From contig CAJQUW010006824.1 in the NCBI GenBank assembly GCA_907163375.1, forward strand, positions 1 to 64,000: 64,000 nucleotides of DNA, given 5' to 3'. Numbering within the stretch: the first letter of the stretch is position 1; each line of letters begins with the position of its first letter. The DNA is from Prostheceraeus crozeri (taxonomy: Eukaryota; Platyhelminthes; Polycladida; Euryleptidae). Shown here in pieces: positions 19,385 to 28,595 of this stretch. The notes under the pieces are model-generated. The model saw only the letters and a program-made list of their open reading frames with translations, was not told where the DNA came from and searched no databases. A program made the position numbers and the translations under genes.

Positions 19385-20671
19385 ATGCAATCGACTATCA
19401 ATTCAGCTTTGTGCTTTTTTGATACATCACCCCAGCAAACTGACATAATTTCGTCGAGAATTGTTGACTATTTTCCCTCAACAAATATTGTGGGTAATGA
19501 CATACCTATTCAGTTTGATGTTACTGCTAATGCTGACGACTACATCGACTGTCAGTCTATTGACTTGGAATTGTGTGTACAAATTAAAAAAACTGATGGT
19601 ACTAACATTGATTCTAAGGACAAAGTGGGGTTGATTAATCTCCCAATTGCCAGTCTCTTCTCAGATGTCACTTTATCACTAAATAATAAGCAGATTGAAG
19701 GAGGAGATTCATCATATCCATATGGAGCTTACTTATATACATTGACTCAGTTTCAAAACCAGGCCAAACAAACGCACTTACAAGCTGCTGGTTGGTTTAC
19801 AGATCAGTCTGGTAAGTTCGATGATTTCGCTAATAATGGTTTGAAAAAGCGTGTGGAATTAACTGCTGATTCAGCTGAACTACATCTAAAAGGTCCTGTC
19901 TATCTTGATTTTTTCCGTCAATCGAGATACCTCCTATCTCAAGTACAAATGCGATTGACATTTGTTCGTGCTAAATCAAAATTTGCTTTGATGTCATTCG
20001 GACCTGCTGCATCCTATGATGTACACATAACGGAAGCTGTCCTCAATGTAAGGCGAGTAAAAATGAATCCCACAGTCATCAATCAACATGCTGTAGGACT
20101 GAAGAACCACAATGCTATATATCCAGTCAATCATAGTGTACTAACCACTTTTACGATTCCGGCGACTACCTCATCTTTTGATTATCCCAACCTCTTTCCA
20201 ATTGCCCTACCGAAGGCGGTGTACATCGCGTTTGTAGAAAATGAATCATTTTGTGGTAACTTTCAGAAGAATCCGTTTCATTTTCAACATTTTGGTATCA
20301 CGAAACTCGGTCTATTCGCAGATGGCAATTCAGTTGCTTGTAAGGCCTATCAACCGAATTTTAAGGAAAACAATTTTGTTCGCGAATATTGCTCTACTTT
20401 CATGGCACTAGACATGTTCAACACTGACGATTCAAATGGTATTACGATGGATATGTATAAGAATGGCTACTTCTATATATTATACAACCTCAAAGCAGAT
20501 TGTGATATAACTGGGGAAAATGTGGATGTTACAAAAGCTGGTAACCTTCGATTGGAACTCACATTTGCGGATCCTTTGAAAGTTCCTGTAACGGGTTTAC
20601 TTTACGCAATCTATGACAGCAGCATTGAAATTACTAGATTGAGAGACGTCTTGGCCAACTATCAGAGATGA
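19385..20671 (+). CDS. Major capsid protein, double jelly-roll type
   Basis: 428 aa. The region NLPIASLFSDVTLSLNNKQI (residues ~80-100) followed by YPYGAYLYTLTQF is the conserved signature of Polinton major capsid proteins. These are double-jelly-roll proteins that trimerise into hexons. LDFFRQSRYLLSQVQMRL in the middle is the second typical conserved block. It is shorter than many relatives but open from start to stop. Its stop overlaps the protease start (ATGA at 20668), so the two genes are tightly coupled. Confidence 0.88.
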   Translation: MQSTINSALCFFDTSPQQTDIISSRIVDYFPSTNIVGNDIPIQFDVTANADDYIDCQSIDLELCVQIKKTDGTNIDSKDKVGLINLPIASLFSDVTLSLNNKQIEGGDSSYPYGAYLYTLTQFQNQAKQTHLQAAGWFTDQSGKFDDFANNGLKKRVELTADSAELHLKGPVYLDFFRQSRYLLSQVQMRLTFVRAKSKFALMSFGPAASYDVHITEAVLNVRRVKMNPTVINQHAVGLKNHNAIYPVNHSVLTTFTIPATTSSFDYPNLFPIALPKAVYIAFVENESFCGNFQKNPFHFQHFGITKLGLFADGNSVACKAYQPNFKENNFVREYCSTFMALDMFNTDDSNGITMDMYKNGYFYILYNLKADCDITGENVDVTKAGNLRLELTFADPLKVPVTGLLYAIYDSSIEITRLRDVLANYQR

Positions 20672-21129
20672 GCAACCTCAGTAATGTGGAAATCTTAAAC
20701 TTAATGAAGAAAGCTCATCCCTATTCCAAGAAATTGTTTCTCAATGTATTCCCAAGAGATGAACTACCTACATCAATTCAGTCATATCCCTGTTCTCTGA
20801 TTATAAATACAGACACGGTTAATCTTCGTGGTAAACATTGGGTTGCGGTGTACATAAATCGCAATAGAGTAGCTGAATATTTTGATTCTCTCAATCAGCC
20901 GCCATTACATGATATATCAATATGGATCAATAGATTCTCATGGACTAGAAAGAAAGTGACATCGTTCCCACTCCAAAGTAATAGATCCCTCATGTGTGGG
21001 GGCTACGTACTATATTTTGTTAATGAACGACCTTTGAAAAGTGACTATAAAAGTGTTATTCGATTATTCTCTAGAAATTGTGCTAAAAACGATGTAATTC
21101 TCAACAATTATATGAACTCAGTCTTGTAA
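20668..21129 (+). CDS. Adenain-type maturation cysteine protease
   Basis: 153 aa. The catalytic residues visible are His57 in GKHWVAVYI, Asp73 in EYFDSLNQPP, Gln103 and Cys110 in LMCGGYVLYF. The Gln-Cys spacing of seven is the one found in adenain. It would cut Gly-Gly sites in virion precursors, such as those at 13204 and 18904. The start overlaps the capsid stop by four bases (ATGA), so translation may rely on reinitiation, or a separate transcript is made. The stop codon overlaps an AATAAA signal (21128-21133). Confidence 0.92.
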   Translation: MSNLSNVEILNLMKKAHPYSKKLFLNVFPRDELPTSIQSYPCSLIINTDTVNLRGKHWVAVYINRNRVAEYFDSLNQPPLHDISIWINRFSWTRKKVTSFPLQSNRSLMCGGYVLYFVNERPLKSDYKSVIRLFSRNCAKNDVILNNYMNSVL

Positions 21130-21133
21130 TAAA
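21128..21133 (+). terminator. AATAAA overlapping the protease stop codon
   Basis: TAATAAA combines the protease stop (21127-21129) with a polyadenylation signal and would end the rightward late gene block. Confidence 0.6.
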
Positions 21134-21216
21134 TTCATTATATATGCAAAATTTGTTTTATTTCCCAGAGCGTAATGTTTAGAGGGAGAGCAAAGTTTCA
21201 CAATTGAAATGTATAT

Positions 21217-21284
21217 TTACAAACTATTTACAACAGTCCATCAACTTTTTACAAACTATTTACAACAGTCCATCAACTTTTTAC
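21217..21284. repeat. Short tandem duplication between convergent genes
   Basis: TTTACAAACTATTTACAACA followed by GTCCATCAACTT occurs twice in a row, at the junction of the rightward and leftward gene blocks. Confidence 0.85.
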
Positions 21285-21836
21285 AAAATAATTTTTCAAA
21301 TCACTTATTATTTGGGATACAACTTTCAAGTCTTTAATGCCAGTTATCACAACTTTCCCATTGTGGAACACGTGAACGTGATAAGGATGCCAATTTGTCA
21401 TTTGCGCAGCAGGAAATAACTCCACCTCATAAGTAAGATTGGACGTAGAGGAAACTTTGCGAAAGTCATAGCGATAATTCAATTCGCATAACACTGTCAT
21501 GGTTTTTACTTTCCAATTAGGTAATTTATCCCGTAATAGTATTTCCAACACGGAGTGTAGGTAATTGAGATCACAATCATCGAAGCACCCAACACACTGC
21601 ACTGTTCCATTAGGAAAGAAAAGGACAGTCATAGATTTCTCCTTCCTCAAGATTCTCCATGTCAACATTGTGGGTCGCCCCAGATACAAACTCGTCGTCG
21701 GCTTTCGCCTCTTCTTCACTATTAGCCATTGCTTTCTGTTGGGTATGTCTCGCTCGATTTGATGTAGATCGAGTTTTGAGTTTGCTTTTGTAACCACCAT
21801 GCGATTCACCACTTTCATCTGACTGATGTCGTCCAT
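21273..21836 (-). CDS. TATA-binding-protein-like protein
   Basis: 187 aa with the two-repeat layout of the TBP saddle. Repeat 1 starts VVNRMVVTKANSKLDLHQIE (residues 9-28), then has an extra ~20-residue basic insertion, then TWRILRKEKSMTVLFFPNG and VQCVGC (59-84). Repeat 2 has YEVELFPA (136-143) and VHVFHNGKVVITG (154-166). The LDL in the first strand-helix, the two NG-V-G strands and the ELFP signature are the most conserved parts of TBP. It could recruit polymerase II to the element's TATATAAG promoters. The N-terminal 75 codons overlap the gene upstream (21610-22194) in another frame. The ATG at 21818 is an alternative start. The similarity is my reading and needs a profile search. Confidence 0.7.
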   Translation of the reverse strand: MDDISQMKVVNRMVVTKANSKLDLHQIERDIPNRKQWLIVKKRRKPTTSLYLGRPTMLTWRILRKEKSMTVLFFPNGTVQCVGCFDDCDLNYLHSVLEILLRDKLPNWKVKTMTVLCELNYRYDFRKVSSTSNLTYEVELFPAAQMTNWHPYHVHVFHNGKVVITGIKDLKVVSQIISDLKNYFVKS

Positions 21837-22194
21837 CTCTGACGAATGAAATTATACTTGGTAGAATCTCCTTTATAAAGGAACCCCATGTGACGTCACT
21901 AAAACGAAAAAATCGATGATCAACGTCTTTCCTCTTGGATGAACATACGTAAAGTTTGACAGTTGAATCATATTTTATCCATACCTTTTCATCCAGAGGA
22001 ATCTTCATCCGAGTATCATGTCGCTCAATCAGATTAGCAAAATCTTTAAGTGAGGGCAATGCGTCACTACTAATAGAAACACCACGATGATTTCTACTAT
22101 TTGTTACAGAATGTCGAAAAACTATTTTGCTTGAATCTGTTAGGTGAATTTTTTGTCTGTCACTTAACTTCCATGTTCTGATATAATGAGGCAT
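21610..22194 (-). CDS. Candidate PC4-like ssDNA-binding/transcription coactivator
   Basis: 194 aa. Residues ~7-55 (KLSDRQKIHLTDSSKIVFRH, then RGVSISSDALPSLKDFANLI) and ~63-115 (KIPLDEKVWIKYDSTVKLYV, then FRFSDVTWGSFIKEILPSI) look like two copies of one unit. Each has beta strands followed by a short strand and a helix beginning with a W or L/P position, the plan of PC4/p15 domains that bind single-stranded DNA. The tail is Ser/Lys-rich, then acidic (NSEEEAKADDEF; NLEEGEIYDC). It lies between PolB and the TBP-like gene on the same strand, so a replication or transcription role fits. The assignment is tentative. Confidence 0.45.
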   Translation of the reverse strand: MPHYIRTWKLSDRQKIHLTDSSKIVFRHSVTNSRNHRGVSISSDALPSLKDFANLIERHDTRMKIPLDEKVWIKYDSTVKLYVCSSKRKDVDHRFFRFSDVTWGSFIKEILPSIISFVRDGRHQSDESGESHGGYKSKLKTRSTSNRARHTQQKAMANSEEEAKADDEFVSGATHNVDMENLEEGEIYDCPFLS

Positions 22195-22401
22195 ATTCTG
22201 AAGTTATTCTTAATGTAATTATTATAATCTGATAATTGCCTAAAGTTAGTTTATGTTTGCAAATCAACATATCGGAAGGATGCTGAATGCTGTTATGTAT
22301 TCAAATTCAATTTCTACATATCGGAAAGATGTAGAAATGTACACTCAAATATTTACTACCTACGTGTTATTTTTTTATGGATTCTACCGTTGTTCTATCC
22401 G

Positions 22402-25400
22402 CTATTCTACATCACCTGCTGTGGGAAGACATTTTCGTCTTTTTGACGGAGGAGGAAGTCCAAGGCTATAGTGTCCATATGGTAAAGATAAGTTCTTATT
22501 TATCCAGCAGCGCTTATCTTCCCAAAGTGAGAGCCCTCGCTTTCTAAACGTTTTTGTTTCAACTATGTGGTTTTTTGAATTTATGACGGTTATTTGCTCA
22601 TTGGTATCTTTCTCAGTATAGTAAACATTTCTATAGTCACTATGTTCTATGCGTCTAACCACTGCTCTCTGTATACCCTTTGCTCGCCTAATGCTATGAT
22701 GTGTTGAATCTAGAAATTTCATTGAATACATTTTTGGTTTCAAAAGAACCATCTCCTCAAGCAACTTTCCCGCGCACTCATCCTTAAAACAACCGAGTCT
22801 AGCCTTGTTTGTAATTGAATATAAACGGTGATTCACATCATAATTTGAGGAATCAAATTTTTCACCGAAATACAGGAATATATCCTCTAGACGAACAGAT
22901 GGTGAGGTGTATAGACAAAGGAAAAAGCTATCGGTATCACCTCCACAAAGACGTGCTCTATTTATCAGTGGACATCTAATTAAATCTTTATAATACAACT
23001 GGTACATTTCTAATTTACTATAGTCAAGAACTGCTTGACCAACATAAATTAGTTTATTTAGAACTATTGAAGGTTTATACAGTTCCATACCAACTAAATC
23101 TTCATCGAATATCTTATGCTGGACATATAGGGGATGATTGGCCAATTTAGATAGTTGCAATGTTGTATTTACTAATTTGAAGTTCCTCCGACGTCTCACA
23201 TTCTCCATAGTCTTACCAAACAGGGAGTTGTTTTTTAATTTATAAAACGCTTTTTCAAAATCAGATTTTGATTGAGCTCTTTTCTGCGAATTCATATCAA
23301 TATATTGTCTCAGCCACGATTTTTGTGTGAACTGGATTCCAGCATGGACCTTCTTTATCTTCATTCCCATAGAGAGGTAGAATTTTAGAATCGAGTAATG
23401 AACAACATAATTTTCTCGATCGAACTGATGCAGCAACAGTTTCTTTGTGCTTGTGAAACACATATTTGGTCTTAAAGTTTCATAGAAATTTTTCATATAT
23501 GTAGAAAACATTTTTTGCTCTACCAATTGCATTTCTGGAGCTAATGGAAAATCAGCCGTGTCATCGTGAATGTCTGAAGGATATTCTAAATCCAAATCAA
23601 AGACATAACCTATATCAGCCTCATTATCAATATTTTGAATGTTTTCCTCATTTGAGAAGTACACTACTTGACCTTCATCAAGCCATTTGAAGTTTGAATG
23701 TGGGAGATTCTCACTTAGCGACGAACCGTAAAGGTTGTTGACGTCTAAATATGCTAAATGACGGCTCTCATGTGGATTGTTTTGCAACTCTGAAATACGA
23801 GCACGCGCTCTATGAATATTTGTAAACGTCATACCTCCTCGGATCCCCCTCTCAAAAAGATTATACATGCTCTCATCTTGAATGTAGTGTGGAGGATCAT
23901 TCGAAGCAAAATTCAATGCTGATGTGAAGCTAAGGTGAGGTAGGCTAACAAAATGAACTGGATCTACTTGATCTTCATCCTGACTTAATTTCCTAAATGT
24001 CTCAAAAATGTCTGCCAACAGCAAGACATCTAACTTGAGGTATGCAAGCATGTAGTCTCCAAATGTTTTGCAATTAAACGCATTCCATGCTTTTTTCGCG
24101 TGCTCATAATCTATATCGTTGCAATGCTCAAGAGTAAGATCGTTGTAAAATTCCCTTTGAGGAGGAAGACAGAGCTCCGTTAGAGTTGCCAAACTACTAA
24201 AATATGAGTACGGAAACACTCCTTTTTCGTAAAGAATATCATCAGTTAATTTTGGAAATTCATTTCGCAGCGCTTCTACATGTTTGTAGACTTTCAGACT
24301 TTTGGCTAATTCAGCAAGCGATGCGCTCAGAAATTGATAAGAGTCCAAAAATTTCAATTTAAAATATACAGGCTTTCCATTATATTCGCTTACTGGAATT
24401 TTTGATGATAGAGTAATATATTTCTCAGCAGTAGCTGCAATAACATCTAACTTCCAAGATTTCTTTTTACCAATTGCTTTATAACAAACAATATGGCTGT
24501 CATAGTTTTTGAAATTGTGAAAGAAAACAGGAAGCTCTCGTCGATTCAATCTTAATCGCAAATTGCACTTTGAACATAATGCTTGCCTGTACTTTCCGGT
24601 TATGTGATCGTGATCACGAACTTTTGATATATCTTCACTAAATTTTATCTTACATTTATTGCAATTTTCTGCATTTTTATGAGCAATATCTTCCACTGCT
24701 GTCAATCGCATCGGCATTCTGGTCATGACATTTTGATTATCATATAAATTTTGGACAACATCTAAATGATTTAGGAACTCAGCGATGCAATTTTCCCCTT
24801 CAAACAGATAATAGGTGTTATTGTAGGTTGACTGAAGTGCCTCATGCCAGACGTGGTACACACCTACAGCCGCAGGTTTATGAATTTTGTTTTCTATTAA
24901 ACACTCGATATCGGCGTATATGACTAAAGGTGGACTGAGTTGGTGCTCAGTACTACTTATCTGAACTTCTAAATGTTTGGGCATTTTTTCTATTTGCGCC
25001 TTACCACGACTACAGAATTGAAAATGTCGTTCTAAAACGCTTCTCTTTGAAAAGGATTGAGTGCATCTTTCACAAAAAATCTTGCGACTTGTGTAAAATT
25101 TGCTATATAACCTAGATAATTTTCGTATGCCGCAATAATGGGCAAAACCGTTATGTAGCACTAGCAAAATATTAACGGTTCTTTTGCCAATGAAATTGCT
25201 GTTGTATCTTACTCCCTTGAGACCATTTTCATACAAGTGGATATTTACTTTTATATCATTGTTTTTCTCAAACTTAGGAATGTCCTTTATTGACACTGGT
25301 GTGGAAATGCCATCCATAACCAATTCAGATGTCCACTTTCTATATGAGTTTACCTCGTTTATCTTTGAATGAGTAACTTCATCGTAGTGAATGATTGACA

Positions 25401-26259
25401 AGATAGAATACATGAAGCAGTCATTTGAATTTGAATTTACATTTATTACAGCCTTAGAACTTCTTAACTTTTTAGGTAAAGTATTCATTTTACCACCAGA
25501 TAGTAGAGGAGTTGAAATTAAATTGAATTCTACATTTACTACTTTATCAACAACCCAATTGCTTCCTCTATTTGCAAAAGTTGAAACATGATTTGATAAA
25601 CTATTTAAATTATCCTGAAACCATGTGTCAAAGTCATATATATAATTTGATGATAATGAGGTGAAGTGCGCGAGAAAAGTTTCTTCCTCTTGAGGATTAG
25701 AACGGACATAGCGAATTTGAGCAATTAATCGACCACGTAGTTGAAGACTAGTTCGCAAGTCATTAACTAAATTTTCTAGTAAGGTTCGCATGTTGAATAA
25801 AAAAGATGTTACATCTACTGTTTGAATGGTTGGTGTAATGTCATACACGCGAGCACGTCCGCTGAAGGCGCTTTCACTAAGGGTGAGTGTTCCATAATTA
25901 TTGTGACTACTCATTTCAATGTTCATATCATGTATATTATTGTGTTGACGGAATCTACTTGTGCTATTATAATTCTTACCACAGTGAGAGCAGCAATGCC
26001 TAAAAGCTTCATCATTATTTAAAGCGCTATCTGGAATGTCCCTAACATGACTACTACAAGTTGATAAATTAGTATTATTTGTTCCTATTCCTTCTTGACT
26101 GCAACATACGAGATTGTGTCTTTTTAAATTATCTTTCCTACTGGTTTCATATGGACAATTACTACATTTATGCTTTATTCCTAGCTTGCAAAATTTTTCA
26201 TGACGCGTTAAATTGCTAACAATTGTAAACTTCTTTCCACACTTAGAGCAGACAACCAT
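22402..26259 (-). CDS. polB: Protein-primed family B DNA polymerase with N-terminal zinc fingers
   Basis: 1285 aa. Residues 1-110 hold C2H2-type fingers (VCSKCGKKF..., KCSNCPYETS, CCSHCGKNY). Around 280-390 is an OTU-like segment starting NDCFMYSILSIIHYDEV, and a further CxxC finger (FCERCTQSF) follows. The exonuclease has YADIECLIE (~446) and FHNFKNYDSH (~580). The polymerase has YLDVNNLYG (motif A, ~838), NNSLFGKTMENVRRRR (motif B, ~1015) and GGDTDSF (motif C, ~1105). The C-terminus ends with the Polinton-type LPYGHY. It replicates the element from its protein-capped ends. All catalytic motifs are intact. The start codon is 33 bases downstream of a TATATAAG box. Confidence 0.97.
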   Translation of the reverse strand: MVVCSKCGKKFTIVSNLTRHEKFCKLGIKHKCSNCPYETSRKDNLKRHNLVCCSQEGIGTNNTNLSTCSSHVRDIPDSALNNDEAFRHCCSHCGKNYNSTSRFRQHNNIHDMNIEMSSHNNYGTLTLSESAFSGRARVYDITPTIQTVDVTSFLFNMRTLLENLVNDLRTSLQLRGRLIAQIRYVRSNPQEEETFLAHFTSLSSNYIYDFDTWFQDNLNSLSNHVSTFANRGSNWVVDKVVNVEFNLISTPLLSGGKMNTLPKKLRSSKAVINVNSNSNDCFMYSILSIIHYDEVTHSKINEVNSYRKWTSELVMDGISTPVSIKDIPKFEKNNDIKVNIHLYENGLKGVRYNSNFIGKRTVNILLVLHNGFAHYCGIRKLSRLYSKFYTSRKIFCERCTQSFSKRSVLERHFQFCSRGKAQIEKMPKHLEVQISSTEHQLSPPLVIYADIECLIENKIHKPAAVGVYHVWHEALQSTYNNTYYLFEGENCIAEFLNHLDVVQNLYDNQNVMTRMPMRLTAVEDIAHKNAENCNKCKIKFSEDISKVRDHDHITGKYRQALCSKCNLRLRLNRRELPVFFHNFKNYDSHIVCYKAIGKKKSWKLDVIAATAEKYITLSSKIPVSEYNGKPVYFKLKFLDSYQFLSASLAELAKSLKVYKHVEALRNEFPKLTDDILYEKGVFPYSYFSSLATLTELCLPPQREFYNDLTLEHCNDIDYEHAKKAWNAFNCKTFGDYMLAYLKLDVLLLADIFETFRKLSQDEDQVDPVHFVSLPHLSFTSALNFASNDPPHYIQDESMYNLFERGIRGGMTFTNIHRARARISELQNNPHESRHLAYLDVNNLYGSSLSENLPHSNFKWLDEGQVVYFSNEENIQNIDNEADIGYVFDLDLEYPSDIHDDTADFPLAPEMQLVEQKMFSTYMKNFYETLRPNMCFTSTKKLLLHQFDRENYVVHYSILKFYLSMGMKIKKVHAGIQFTQKSWLRQYIDMNSQKRAQSKSDFEKAFYKLKNNSLFGKTMENVRRRRNFKLVNTTLQLSKLANHPLYVQHKIFDEDLVGMELYKPSIVLNKLIYVGQAVLDYSKLEMYQLYYKDLIRCPLINRARLCGGDTDSFFLCLYTSPSVRLEDIFLYFGEKFDSSNYDVNHRLYSITNKARLGCFKDECAGKLLEEMVLLKPKMYSMKFLDSTHHSIRRAKGIQRAVVRRIEHSDYRNVYYTEKDTNEQITVINSKNHIVETKTFRKRGLSLWEDKRCWINKNLSLPYGHYSLGLPPPSKRRKCLPTAGDVE

Positions 26260-26291
26260 GATGATCGTTAAGGATTAACAATTTGCGTCTA

Positions 26292-26299
26292 CTTATATA
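26292..26299 (-). promoter_or_regulatory. TATA box of polB
   Basis: TATATAAG on the minus strand lies about 33 bases before the polB ATG, implying a very short leader. Upstream are CCAAT (26336-26340) and TGACGTC (26328-26334). Confidence 0.75.
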
Positions 26300-26461
26300 C
26301 TGTCTACATATTATATTACGTAACCAGTGACGTCGACCAATGGAATTTGTTCTCAACCTAAGACATATTTCCACTTAAATACATAAATAAGAAGACATAC
26401 AAAGTGTACAAGTAATTATTTTTTCCAAAAGAAGTCAAAAAAGTCAAAGAAGTCAAAAAAG

Positions 26462-28177
26462 TCAAAGAGATTGACACTTAATAATGTCACTATGCGTCAC
26501 CTTGACGTGAGCACAATGTCCATGACACCTTGAGAAGTCATCGACATGTGTCATGCGCACTTTGTTGATAACTGCCGCTTTCGATAGCTCAACGTGCATT
26601 ATTGTTTCACGCTTCACTATCGATTGCGACAGTTGCAGGTTAGCCTGCGAAATGTTGCGGAACGACTCAAGCAAAGACTTGTAGTCAGCGCGAAGAGCCG
26701 TCTCGCGTTCCTCTTGTTGGCGCAACTTACGTTCAAGGTGACGCACTTTGTCCTCCGTCGAACGAGGTTCCACCACCTCGAGCACAGATTCAACTGTCTC
26801 ATCGAGGTCGCAGTTGAACGTTGGATCGCAAGTTGGGAGGATTACTGTCGGTGTAGGACTGTTGGGCATCGGCGTAGGAGCAGGTGGTGACGATGGGACC
26901 CAGTTGTTACTCATTGGTGGCTGAGGTGGTGTTGGGACGTGGTGGAGAATTGGAGACGGTGGGAAGCAGACATCAATATCGGGTGAGGCGCGGATTTGGG
27001 AGAACGGAATCTCCTCTTCCGGAACAAGTGTCAACTGTTGCTGGAAAAAACAGAGATTTGAATAAATGAAAGGGACATAACATCACGAGTTCGATGTGAC
27101 GACATGATAGTTAGGATTATTAGCCTATTCCTATGATTGATACTTACATTTTCTTCATCTGAAGAGGACTCCCGGATGGAGTACGGGCGCTCCTCATTTT
27201 CCTCCATCGACGATGTCGTTGCAGGTGTTAAGCCGAGGAAATTCGATTGCCTGCTCTTTTTTAGAGAGAGCGATCGGTAGCTCTACAAGGGAAAATACAT
27301 TTAAATTCCTCTCGAATTTGAATGTATGCATGTGACCTAAGTTAGTAATCTAATCATGTTATTTTATATGACTAAAATGATTTTCTATTACTTACTCTCT
27401 GTGAAGGCGGCGTAGGCTTCGCAGCCCAGCTGCTACATGCGGGCGTACTAGCGACTACCTGTGGATAGAAAAGAAACATAGTTAAAATGTAAAAATCGGA
27501 AAATACATATGAATAGATAAATTGCTGATTTGACATTTCAAACTTACATTCCTTTCAGGAATCGATGGCTTCTGCCCGACTTTCATCTTCTTAACAGGTG
27601 GCTTCTTGATCTGAAATGGTGAAAAGAAATGCACACTATTATATATGAAAAACAGAAGTCAACTTTCCCTATAAGGTTTGAACTCTAAATATTTTCTTTA
27701 AATTATGTTACTGCTAATTTTCTAAATATGAACTCACCTCAACATCACTATCCGAGGAGTCGGAATCGGTGTCGATATACCTGCGGGACTTGGGTTTGGG
27801 TTTCGCCTTCGCTTGGGGCATTGCAGGGGTAGAGTCCTCCTGGGCTTGGCTGAGGATGCCTTCAAGAGGTCGATCTTTGGCGAACAGCCTCTCGACTCTC
27901 TTCTTCTCCTCCAAACTAGTGAGGTTTAGGCCCTCCCGCCCGTTTCGTAAGGCGCACTTGGTGTGGGTGGAGATAAATCTCTTTGGATTTTCGCCTTTTG
28001 CCTCCATGTCCGTTAAAAGGTATCTTTTACACGATAGGCAGTAAAGGAAACTGCGGTCCTGTCGTAGAGTGCAGCCCTTATGTTGACTCTTCATGGAGTG
28101 GCGGACCACCTGCTTACAGGTCTCACAATAATGAAAAATTAGACGTTGGCGAGGTAAGCAGCTGGGACGAGGCATGT
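26462..28177 (-). CDS. Five-coding-exon zinc-binding/coiled-coil protein
   Basis: Coding exons on the minus strand are 28175-27738, 27610-27548, 27458-27396, 27282-27148 and 27040-26462. Each junction has a consensus donor (GTGAGT or GTAAGT) and a pyrimidine-rich acceptor. Every intron is phase 0, and the joined frame is open for 425 codons. Exon 1 carries two similar zinc-binding units (YCETCKQVVRHSMKSQHKGC; YCLSCKRY ... THTKC). The middle is Lys-, Ser/Asp- and Pro-rich with a nuclear-signal-like KKPPVKKMK. Exon 5 has a coiled coil (VRHLERKLRQQEERETAL) and a His/Cys tail (CHGHCAH). An acceptor at 28178 shows that a non-coding leader exon precedes. The function is unknown; a DNA-binding regulator is plausible. 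Spliced genes are unusual cargo here. Confidence 0.75.
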
Positions 28178-28490
28178 CTGTAAAAAAATAAATCCATATT
28201 TAAAACACAAAATAGCTTAAATGTAAATTTTGCATCTGTAGGTGGTAGAACATATTGATGTACATACTTATACACTTAGAAAAAGTAGCATTTAAATTGT
28301 TCCAAGTCACATCGTAGTAGTGAATATTATTCGAAGTAGAACACCTAAAGTCTGTAATAAACTTAATAATCAAAACTCAAAGTCTATTAATTTTGATCAA
28401 GTCTTTTTCTATCTCTCTAGGTTTAGAACTTATTGATGTACCTACTTTTAAACTTAGAAAAAAGTAACATTTAAATTGTTCCAAACTCAC
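28178..28490 (-). other. Intron in the 5' leader of the five-exon gene
   Basis: The donor GTGAGT (minus strand, 28490-28485) and the acceptor TTTTTTTACAG (ending 28178) bracket this stretch, two bases before the ATG at 28175. The leader exon would be 28491 to about 28560. Confidence 0.6.
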
Positions 28491-28595
28491 TTTAGAATAT
28501 TGATCAAGGTTTGAAAGAACGGAGCTGACGTCTTGCTAGGCAGGCTGATAATTCAAAAATGAGTGAAGAACTGGCTTCAACACTTTATTTATATA
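28491..28595 (-). promoter_or_regulatory. Proximal promoter and leader exon of the five-exon gene
   Basis: TATATAAA on the minus strand (28595-28588) is followed about 30 bases later by a possible start, then a leader containing GACGTCAGC and ending at the GTGAGT donor. The whole block recurs 541 bases upstream. Confidence 0.6.
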
